Shown one piece after another: positions 1 through 5,749 of a DNA stretch of 8,966 nt. Position 1 is the first letter of the stretch. Each line of letters begins with the position of its first letter. The notes under the pieces are model-generated. The model made no database searches and was not told the origin of the DNA. It saw only the letters and a list, made by a program, of their open reading frames with translations. The translations under genes and the position numbers were made by a program. Source of the DNA: an uncultured Lachnoclostridium sp. (GTDB taxonomy: Bacteria; Bacillota; Clostridia; Lachnospirales; Lachnospiraceae); assembly GCA_958425285.1 (NCBI GenBank), contig CATZVV010000058.1:1-8966 (forward strand), written 5' to 3'.

Positions 1-396
1 TTCCACAAGAGGGAAAAGTTCATTTTTCAATACATGAACAGACTCATCAGATGCCAGATTGCTTCCACTCGTTGAAACCATAACCGGATCCAAAACAATA
101 TTTTTTACCCGATGCTTCTGCAAACCTTCTGCAACGGCACGGACAATCCCAGGATTTGAAAGCATACCGATTTTCACTGCATCTGGACGAATGTCCGTAA
201 ATACACTGTCTATCTGCTGTTTTACAAATTCAGGAGTTACTTCAAAGATTCCCTGAACACCTATCGTATTTTGTGCCGTTAAGGCTGTTATGACACTCAT
301 TCCAAAACACCCGAATGCTCCAATTGTTTTCAAATCAGCCTGAATACCAGCTCCTCCGCTTGAATCAGATCCTGCAATTGTTAAAACTTTTTTCAT
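1..396 (-). CDS. thiD: Hydroxymethylpyrimidine/phosphomethylpyrimidine kinase ThiD (C-terminus cut by window edge)
   Basis: Cytoplasmic kinase that phosphorylates hydroxymethylpyrimidine (HMP) and HMP-phosphate to HMP-pyrophosphate, the pyrimidine half of thiamine. The first 132 residues are in the window; the family is usually about 260-270 residues, so roughly half is missing beyond the left edge. The start MKKVLTIAGSDSSGGAGIQA is the classic ThiD N-terminus. Also visible are VKIGML (residues 74-79) and LDPVMVSTSG (102-111), the ribokinase-fold substrate and nucleotide-side motifs of this family. The ATG at 394-396 follows AAAAGGAGGG (complement of 401-410) at good spacing. The gene lies only 20 bp after the thiE stop on the same strand, so the two are almost certainly co-transcribed and possibly translationally linked. 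The ribokinase superfamily includes pyridoxal kinases, but this N-terminus is specifically ThiD-like. Confidence 0.95.
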   Translation of the reverse strand, partial: MKKVLTIAGSDSSGGAGIQADLKTIGAFGCFGMSVITALTAQNTIGVQGIFEVTPEFVKQQIDSVFTDIRPDAVKIGMLSNPGIVRAVAEGLQKHRVKNIVLDPVMVSTSGSNLASDESVHVLKNELFPLVE

Positions 397-416
397 GATG
401 CCCTCCTTTTCAAATA

Positions 417-1061
417 TTATATAAAAATTTCCTCTGCCATTTTCCTTAACTGTTTTACTGCAGCCATCACATTATCCTGCGCAAAGATTGCAGAAACAAA
501 TGCGGCTCCACTTGCGCCGGTTCCCTTTAATAACCCCACATTCGTCTCGTTTACACCACCAATTGCTACAACCGGAAGTCCAACTCCATGACAAATTTCA
601 CTTAGTGCTTTAGGAGAAATTGTTTGGGCATCAACTTTTGTCTTCGTGCCGAATACTGCACCACAACCAAGGTAGTCTGCTCCGCTTTTCCATGCAGATA
701 CTGCACCCTCCAGAGTTCTGGCTGAAGCACCTATAATTTTATCCGGACCAAGAATCTGCCTTACTCTCTCAATTGCCAAATCAGACTGCCCTACATGTAC
801 TCCATCCGCATCTACTTCTTTTGCAACCACGGCAGAATCATTGATAATAAACGGAATTCCATATCGATCCGTTATCTGTTTTACCTTCTCAGCCTCTTTT
901 AATAATTCTCTCTCCATCATATTCTTTTCACGCAATTGGATACAGGTTACACCTCCCTGACAGATTTTTTCAATCTCATCTTCAAAGTTTTTCTCTCCTA
1001 ACCATGTCCGATCCGTAACCGCATAAACAAGCATTGCCTGCTTGATTTGTTCTTTGCCCAT
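417..1061 (-). CDS. thiE: Thiamine phosphate synthase ThiE
   Basis: Cytoplasmic TIM-barrel enzyme joining HMP-pyrophosphate and thiazole phosphate to give thiamine phosphate. It has 214 residues from the chosen start, the normal family length. Motifs in order are QLREK (42-46), IIND (72-75), DGVHVGQSD (86-94, Mg/pyrophosphate side), DYLGCGAVFGTKTK (129-142, equivalent to the usual GVGAIFPTSTK loop), AIGGV (166-170) and VSAI (189-192). The pyrophosphate loop reads FGTKTK rather than FPTSTK, a conservative variant. The frame stays open to an ATG at 1109, but that start has only AAGG abutting it. The ATG at 1059-1061 has GGAGG six bases upstream and gives a normal-length protein, so I chose it. 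The neighbours are thiD 20 bp downstream and an EIIC-type membrane protein 76 bp upstream, all on one strand, with no terminator visible between them. Confidence 0.95.
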   Translation of the reverse strand: MGKEQIKQAMLVYAVTDRTWLGEKNFEDEIEKICQGGVTCIQLREKNMMERELLKEAEKVKQITDRYGIPFIINDSAVVAKEVDADGVHVGQSDLAIERVRQILGPDKIIGASARTLEGAVSAWKSGADYLGCGAVFGTKTKVDAQTISPKALSEICHGVGLPVVAIGGVNETNVGLLKGTGASGAAFVSAIFAQDNVMAAVKQLRKMAEEIFI

Positions 1062-1067
1062 TCTAGT

Positions 1068-1072
1068 CCTCC
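1068..1072 (-). promoter_or_regulatory. Ribosome binding site that decides the thiE start
   Basis: Read on the minus strand this is GGAGG, six bases before the ATG at 1059-1061. The alternative in-frame ATG at 1107-1109 has only an AAGG that touches the start codon. The extra 16 residues it would add (MNSFQTVDYNEEWRTR) do not resemble the ThiE N-terminus. Confidence 0.85.
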
Positions 1073-1137
1073 ATTCTTCATTGTAATCCACTGTCTGAAA
1101 AGAATTCATCCTTGTTTTAAGTGAATCCGGATTTTAT

Positions 1138-2217
1138 TTACATATCGAGTTTCATATCTCCCTGCTTAATCCAGCCCATCTTTCTCATAAATTCTGAAAT
1201 AATCAAAGTTAATACTGCTGGAGCTATTACATACATAATAACAATCTGTAGAATAGCAACTGTACTGCTCATTCCTGCTCCTAACATAGTCTGATAACCT
1301 AAGATAGGTCCAATCAGTCCGCTCGTTCCCATTCCGGAACCAACCGGATTATTTACCATTCCTAACACGCAAGTAGCAATTGGTCCCAGAATCGCACTTG
1401 CAAGTGTCGGCGGAACCCATATTAGTGGATGTCTTACTATATTAGGGACCTGTAACATAGATGTCCCAATTCCTTGGGCAACCAATCCACCCACTCTATT
1501 CTCTCGATAGCTTGCAACAGCAAAACCAACCATCTGTGCACAACAGCCCACCGTTGCTGCCCCGGCTGCAATTCCACTTAAACCTAAAATAACTCCTAAG
1601 GCTGCTGAGCTAATTGGCAGGGTCAAAATCATTCCCATTAATACCGATACTATGATTCCCATCAAAAACGGTTGATTATTAGCTCCCAAGTTAACCAAAT
1701 CCCCAAGCATCGTCATAAAACTACTAATTGGCGGTCCCACTAAAATTCCGACCAGTGCACCACTTCCAATTGCTACAATTGGAGTAACAAGAATATCGAG
1801 TTTTGTTTTCCCTGCAACCAGACGTCCCATTTCAATGGCAACCATCGCGGCAATAAAAGCTCCAAGAGGCTCTCCCGGAATATTTACAACAGCTGTCTTT
1901 CCTGCATCTCCAATATGTATTAGCGTTCCAGCTAAAAAAGCTTTTGAAGAAGCTCCAATCAAGCCACATACTCCGGCAGATACAGTAACAAGAGGCTTTA
2001 CATTAAACTTACACGCAACGCTAACACCAATTCCTGCTCCTGTTAAAGCCTGAGCCACGTAAGCAACATTCTGAATAGCCTGCCCTGCGGCACCTCCCAC
2101 AAAGGCACCAATCTGTGCCGCAATTGTCCCAATAATCAGGGTGGCAAACAATCCCTGTGCCATGCCAGATAGCCCATCAATAAAAATGTGCTTCAAAATT
2201 TTCTTAATTTTGTTCAT
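1138..2217 (-). CDS. PfoR/PTS_EIIC_2-family integral membrane protein
   Basis: A 359-residue, very hydrophobic, glycine/alanine-rich protein with about 9-10 likely membrane segments (for example around residues 15-40, 72-100, 115-133, 142-165, 183-200, 205-232, 265-288 and 318-342). The motif NNPVGSGMGTSGLIGP (289-304) and the overall pattern match the PTS EIIC-like family that includes Clostridium perfringens PfoR (Pfam PTS_EIIC_2). That assignment is from memory of the family, not a search. No IIA or IIB domain or gene lies in the window, so sugar phosphotransfer is not supported by context. PfoR itself was named as a regulator of a toxin gene, but its biochemical role is not established. 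The ATG at 2215-2217 has GAGG seven bases upstream. The gene is first in a probable operon with thiE and thiD, which makes transport of a thiamine-related compound a reasonable hypothesis. The substrate is unknown. Confidence 0.85.
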   Translation of the reverse strand: MNKIKKILKHIFIDGLSGMAQGLFATLIIGTIAAQIGAFVGGAAGQAIQNVAYVAQALTGAGIGVSVACKFNVKPLVTVSAGVCGLIGASSKAFLAGTLIHIGDAGKTAVVNIPGEPLGAFIAAMVAIEMGRLVAGKTKLDILVTPIVAIGSGALVGILVGPPISSFMTMLGDLVNLGANNQPFLMGIIVSVLMGMILTLPISSAALGVILGLSGIAAGAATVGCCAQMVGFAVASYRENRVGGLVAQGIGTSMLQVPNIVRHPLIWVPPTLASAILGPIATCVLGMVNNPVGSGMGTSGLIGPILGYQTMLGAGMSSTVAILQIVIMYVIAPAVLTLIISEFMRKMGWIKQGDMKLDM

Positions 2218-2262
2218 ATGTTTTCCTCATTTCTCACTGTTGTTCACTTTGTATTTTTTTGT

Positions 2263-2290
2263 CTTCACATGTGTCTTGTCACATGTGAAG
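2263..2290. repeat. Perfect 11-bp inverted repeat at the operon promoter (candidate operator)
   Basis: CTTCACATGTG and its exact complement CACATGTGAAG are separated by six bases. Each arm contains the self-complementary octamer CACATGTG (2266-2273 and 2280-2287), with centres 14 bp apart. A further palindrome, AACATGTT (2297-2304), touches the -10 element. The repeat starts one base downstream of the -10 hexamer and spans the predicted transcription start. That position suits a repressor operator better than an RNA terminator, because no U-tract follows on either strand. The binding protein is unknown. Confidence 0.7.
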
Positions 2291-2291
2291 C

Positions 2292-2320
2292 ATTGTAACA
2301 TGTTTTTAAGGATTAAGCAA
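2292..2320 (-). promoter_or_regulatory. Sigma-A-type promoter of the EIIC-thiE-thiD operon
   Basis: On the minus strand there is TTGCTT (complement of 2315-2320), a 17-base spacer, then TACAAT (complement of 2292-2297) preceded by TGT, which makes an extended -10 element. Transcription would begin near 2285, about 68 bases before the ATG at 2217. Optimal spacing and the extended -10 make this a strong prediction. It has not been tested. Confidence 0.75.
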
Positions 2321-2344
2321 GTATCCTTCGAATACCGTTGCGCC

Positions 2345-5300
2345 TTATAAAATCCCTTCCTCCATCGCCCGAAACAACTGAAGCAATTTCTGCATATTCA
2401 GTGGTTTTGTCAAATTTCCATTTATTCCAATTTGATAACCTTCCTTAATATCCTCCACCAGAAAATTATCTCCAATGGAGAAGATTGGAATTCCCGGACT
2501 GCTTTCCTTTTCATTTTTCCGAATTTCCGCAGCCAACTGCATATATGACATATCTGACAATTCATTATTTATCAGAACAACCGAAAAATTGCTGCTCTGC
2601 TTAATACACTGAAGAGCCTCTTCACCACTTCCTGCCATTACCACTTTTGCTCCATTTATTTTTAACAGCGCACCATGCAGACTGCCTTGAGTCTCTGGAT
2701 TTTCCACAAGCAAAATATGATAGGGACTCAAATCAGCTTCTGGTTTAACATCCTCTCCTACTGCTACGGATTCCCCATTCTCTTCCCCATTGGAGGCATA
2801 TTCTACCGGAATTTCCAAGTAGAAATAATTGCTTCTTCCGTTTCCATGAAATACTCTTGCCTTTCCACCCATTAATTCAGCTATTTTCCTGCAAAGAGAT
2901 AATGAAAAACCCATACCATCGGGGATACTGTATTCATCACTAAACTCATCTTCTAATTCCTCTCCATACACGCGTTCAAAATAGGCTTCACTAATGTAGG
3001 CTCCTGTATCCTCAACAGATACAGTCATTGCGAATGAATCATCGTCATTTTGTTTTTCATCAACAAAGCATTTCACTTTACTTCCCCGGTCGGAAAATCT
3101 AATTGCATTTTCTAATACATTGCTAAGAACTTGATGAATTCGAAATGCATCGACAAAATATAAATTCTCCTCCGGAATTGATATTTTCATTTCCAGTTCT
3201 ACACCTCTTGTCCTCGCCCTTTCAAATCTTTTGTTGTATATTTCCAAAACCAGTTTCCTCAAGTCTGTATTCTCCCGGGTCACTCGCAATCCTCCCCGCT
3301 CTAACTGGTTTAATTCTACCATATCTCCAATTGTTTTTGAAAGATATGAAGATACTTCATAAACTTTTTTTAAGATCTGCTCAGCCTCTCCACTTTCGCT
3401 CAAATCCGGATTTCGGCTTATATCTGCCAACATGGAAAGGGGCGCCCGGAACTCTTTCGTCATCATCTCAAAAAAATTCCACCTCATCTGGCTTGACCGC
3501 TTTGCCTCTTCCAATGCATTCATTAAAAGCTTTCGATTTGATTCCTCTTGCTTCTGCTCTTCTAAACGTATGTCATGAACATCCTGAACGCTAATTAGTA
3601 TTGTTGAGACATCCGCCCCCATATAATTAAAGCAATAACATTTCCATCGATACTTCCCATTGGCACTCAATATACGAAAATACCGAAGAACTGACTGTTC
3701 ACCACTCTTAAGCACTTCACGGATCCGTTCAAGATTAATACTAAACTTGTACCTCTCAACATCTCCTTTATAAACATAGTTTTCACTCATATATAAAACT
3801 TGCTCATCATGGAAACCTTCCTTTGGTTTCTCACATGGCCAGTTATCTACAACTGAATAGAGCTTGTATTTTCCCGTTTCAGCATCAACCTGAATAATTC
3901 GTTCAAAGTTTTGAATCAGTTGTAAGTCAAAGATCTGTTTCAGGGCATCATTTGTGCTTTTTAGTTTCTTTTGTTGTTCAATATTTTGCACCATTCCAAC
4001 GATTCTTACTTTTTCTCCATTTTCATAAACAGCAGTAGCGTGGATGTGATACCACTGATATTCTGCTTTCTCACTGTGCTTTGGCTGTGTTTTTCCTCTT
4101 AATTCAAACACATAGTTATCATCCGCATCACACTCTTTCATATTTACCAGAATTTCTCTGATTTTTTCCCTATCCTCTGGAAAAATCAAATCCTTTTCTA
4201 AAATTTTGTTCCTCCAATTTTTATATTTTCCCATTTTCATACATAACTGATACTCAACCTGGCCTTCTTTTGGTATAATCAGCATGCTATCTTCCCTTAT
4301 ATCATATTCAAAAACAATATCTGAAGTATTCTGCATTGCCAGACGATAGCGTTCTTTTTCCTTTGCCACCTCCATCATTGCCTTATGTTTATCCGTTACA
4401 TCCAAAAAAACACACAAGTATTCCTTTTTATCAGCCACCTCACTGTAGCAGCTACCCAGAATATGATACCAAACTGTATTTCCATCCCCCGGCCGTTTTA
4501 CACGAAACTCACAATCAATTGGCTCCCTCAAGGCAGACTGTTTGCAAAAATGCTCTCTTACGTGTGGAATATCCTCGGGATACATGTATCTTTTTCCTCC
4601 CCCCTCATATTCCTCTCTCTCAACTCCAAGCATCTGATAAAAATTGTCATTTGCATCATAAAGAACAAAATCTTCATCATCAATAAAAAAGTATGCAATG
4701 CCACCCGGTATATTGTCAAAAACTGTATCCCGTTCCCACCTCATCTTTTCAAATTGACTTATATCAAGCAAAATACACTGTAGAATTTCCTCTCCATTAT
4801 CATTAGGAAGCATTATTCCTGTTTCCCACACCCATGCGAGCTTCCCATCACTTCTTTCCATTCGATACTTACAGATATATTCATTGGCAGACAAAAACTG
4901 CGTGCGTATTTCTTTAATGACCTGGTTGTAATCCTTTTTATAAATCAGTTCGCCAGCCTTTCCATTGCATTTTTTTAACAGCATCTCCTTTGTATATCCA
5001 AGCATACGGCACAAATCTTCATCGATCGTAATAATATGAAAGTCCTCATCATTCTTACAACTCATAAGTCCGGAAGGAATTAAAGCACTGATTCGGCTCA
5101 ATTTTTCAGACTTTTCCACCAATTGTTTATAAAAAGAATCATCCTCCAAATTAAAAATCGGAGATACAATAACCTGCACAATCTTTTCCTTCTCCGGTTC
5201 TAATTCTTCAAAGCTCAGCTCAAAGGTTAAATGAAGTAATTCTTGTGTAACTTCTAACACAATCGGATATCCCCATATTTCAGCTTTAATCGTCACAACT

Positions 5301-5551
5301 CCACTGCTATAAGAAAAAATCTTGTAATCTTCTTTCTCAAAACGAAATGTTTTTGAACCCTCTTCCACAAAAACTTCATTTAATTTTTCACGTAACACTT
5401 CTTTTGAATAAACCTTCGGATCATTCTGAAATCCACTCCATGTTCCATAATCAGACATCATCCCCAGCAAAACTTCAATATCCTGCTCAACAAAATACTG
5501 ATGTATAAACTTTTGAGCCATCTTTTGGATTTTCTTCAATTTTTCTTTCAT
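2345..5551 (-). CDS. Large cytoplasmic multi-PAS hybrid histidine-kinase-like protein with degenerate phospho-sites
   Basis: 1068 residues with no membrane segment or signal peptide. Apparent order: an NTF2/SnoaL-like N-terminal domain (about 5-130); PAS-type domains at about 150-268, 275-388, 402-528 and, less clearly, 545-662; a helical linker; a DHp-like helix pair (about 680-755); a HATPase_c-like domain (about 760-916); a linker; and a receiver-like domain (about 943-1065). The N-box VLSNVLENAIRF (808-819) is intact. The H-box reads MMTKEFRAPL, with K699 where histidine should be. The G1 box is DTGAY (848-852) instead of DTGxG, and G2 is GMGFSLS (879-885). In the receiver, the phospho-acceptor Asp is N995, the acidic pair is E950-N951, the conserved Thr/Ser is G1027, and only K1049 is kept. 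This suggests a sensor acting by binding or allostery, not phosphotransfer. The gene is divergent from metY and co-directional with the EIIC-thi operon. Ligand and target are unknown. Confidence 0.88.
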   Translation of the reverse strand: MKEKLKKIQKMAQKFIHQYFVEQDIEVLLGMMSDYGTWSGFQNDPKVYSKEVLREKLNEVFVEEGSKTFRFEKEDYKIFSYSSGVVTIKAEIWGYPIVLEVTQELLHLTFELSFEELEPEKEKIVQVIVSPIFNLEDDSFYKQLVEKSEKLSRISALIPSGLMSCKNDEDFHIITIDEDLCRMLGYTKEMLLKKCNGKAGELIYKKDYNQVIKEIRTQFLSANEYICKYRMERSDGKLAWVWETGIMLPNDNGEEILQCILLDISQFEKMRWERDTVFDNIPGGIAYFFIDDEDFVLYDANDNFYQMLGVEREEYEGGGKRYMYPEDIPHVREHFCKQSALREPIDCEFRVKRPGDGNTVWYHILGSCYSEVADKKEYLCVFLDVTDKHKAMMEVAKEKERYRLAMQNTSDIVFEYDIREDSMLIIPKEGQVEYQLCMKMGKYKNWRNKILEKDLIFPEDREKIREILVNMKECDADDNYVFELRGKTQPKHSEKAEYQWYHIHATAVYENGEKVRIVGMVQNIEQQKKLKSTNDALKQIFDLQLIQNFERIIQVDAETGKYKLYSVVDNWPCEKPKEGFHDEQVLYMSENYVYKGDVERYKFSINLERIREVLKSGEQSVLRYFRILSANGKYRWKCYCFNYMGADVSTILISVQDVHDIRLEEQKQEESNRKLLMNALEEAKRSSQMRWNFFEMMTKEFRAPLSMLADISRNPDLSESGEAEQILKKVYEVSSYLSKTIGDMVELNQLERGGLRVTRENTDLRKLVLEIYNKRFERARTRGVELEMKISIPEENLYFVDAFRIHQVLSNVLENAIRFSDRGSKVKCFVDEKQNDDDSFAMTVSVEDTGAYISEAYFERVYGEELEDEFSDEYSIPDGMGFSLSLCRKIAELMGGKARVFHGNGRSNYFYLEIPVEYASNGEENGESVAVGEDVKPEADLSPYHILLVENPETQGSLHGALLKINGAKVVMAGSGEEALQCIKQSSNFSVVLINNELSDMSYMQLAAEIRKNEKESSPGIPIFSIGDNFLVEDIKEGYQIGINGNLTKPLNMQKLLQLFRAMEEGIL

Positions 5552-5557
5552 TGCAAT

Positions 5558-5565
5558 CCTCCCTT
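5558..5565 (-). promoter_or_regulatory. Ribosome binding site that decides the start of the kinase-like gene
   Basis: On the minus strand this reads AAGGGAGG, six bases before the ATG at 5549-5551. An in-frame ATG at 5624-5626 would add 25 residues. That start lies upstream of the predicted -10 element at 5582-5587 and has no ribosome binding site, so it is rejected. Confidence 0.85.
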
Positions 5566-5581
5566 CCACTTTATACCAAAC

Positions 5582-5610
5582 ATCATAACATAGACAAATC
5601 CTAGTTACAA
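5582..5610 (-). promoter_or_regulatory. Promoter of the kinase-like gene
   Basis: On the minus strand there is TTGTAA (complement of 5605-5610), a 17-base spacer, then TATGAT (complement of 5582-5587) with an upstream TGT, giving an extended -10 element. This predicts a leader of only about 25 bases before the ATG at 5551. The 10-bp palindrome ACAATATTGT (5607-5616) overlaps the -35 hexamer, and a GACAAAT half-site (5593-5599) sits in the spacer. Confidence 0.7.
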
Positions 5611-5650
5611 TATTGTCTTCCCACACATTTGCCCTATACCGCTAACAAAA

Positions 5651-5686
5651 AATTTGTCTCAAACTCTTGACAAATTTGAAATTTGT
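5651..5686. repeat. Clustered inverted repeats over the metY promoter (candidate operator)
   Basis: A 17-bp perfect palindrome, ACAAATTTGAAATTTGT, lies at 5670-5686, starting inside the -35 hexamer and filling most of the spacer. Just upstream, AATTTGTC (5651-5658) is the exact complement of GACAAATT (5669-5676), ten bases away. The half-site ACAAAT occurs here three times in alternating orientation, and once more at 5594-5599 in the opposite promoter. The arrangement suggests a dimeric regulator binding two adjacent sites. AT-richness lowers its weight somewhat. Confidence 0.6.
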
Positions 5687-5694
5687 GGCATAAT
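5667..5694 (+). promoter_or_regulatory. metY promoter
   Basis: A consensus TTGACA (5667-5672) is followed by a 16-base spacer and CATAAT (5689-5694), five of six matches to the -10 consensus. Alternative -10 hexamers overlap in the run TAATATAAT. The predicted start is near 5701, leaving about a 50-base leader. That is too short for an S-box or T-box element, so control is likely by a DNA-binding protein. Confidence 0.7.
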
Positions 5695-5725
5695 ATAATT
5701 CATACTATTTCTCTAGGAATTATAT
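5693..5725 (+). repeat. 9-bp inverted repeat in the metY leader
   Basis: ATATAATTC (5693-5701) and its exact complement GAATTATAT (5717-5725) are separated by 15 bases. They overlap the edge of the -10 region and the first part of the transcript. It could be part of an operator or a chance product of AT-rich sequence. Most of the left arm precedes the predicted start, so a full RNA hairpin is unlikely. Confidence 0.35.
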
Positions 5726-5735
5726 ATTTTATTAT

Positions 5736-5742
5736 AAGGAGG
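5736..5742 (+). promoter_or_regulatory. metY ribosome binding site
   Basis: AAGGAGG, seven bases before the ATG at 5750. It is a near-perfect Shine-Dalgarno and fixes the start of the coding region. Confidence 0.85.
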
Positions 5743-5749
5743 ACATTTT

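Noticed and set aside
2263..2290. The 28-bp inverted repeat as a Rho-independent terminator or attenuator
   Set aside because: Neither strand has a run of T after the stem, and the predicted transcription start lies inside the repeat, so the full hairpin would not be in the RNA.
2321..2345. Hairpin GTATTC-GAA-GGATAC after the kinase-like gene as a terminator
   Set aside because: The stem is only six pairs including a G-U, and no U-tract follows. Read-through into the EIIC-thi operon therefore cannot be excluded, but this hairpin does not support a terminator call.
4336..4783. Open frames of 116 and 132 codons on the plus strand inside the kinase-like gene
   Set aside because: They lie fully antisense to a well-supported coding region, have low-complexity proline/histidine/serine-rich translations, and lack good ribosome binding sites.
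2345..5551. Kinase-like gene as a decaying pseudogene
   Set aside because: There is no frameshift or internal stop in 1068 codons, a good promoter and ribosome binding site are present, and all domains are full length. The altered residues are confined to catalytic positions.
5552..5626. N-terminal extension of the kinase-like protein by 25 residues from an upstream ATG
   Set aside because: The upstream ATG lies before the predicted -10 element, lacks a ribosome binding site, and the added residues have no domain character. The ATG at 5549-5551 has AAGGGAGG at six bases.
5695..5749. SAM (S-box) or T-box riboswitch ahead of metY
   Set aside because: The predicted leader is about 50 bases, far shorter than either class, and no T-box TGGN-type sequence or S-box core is visible.
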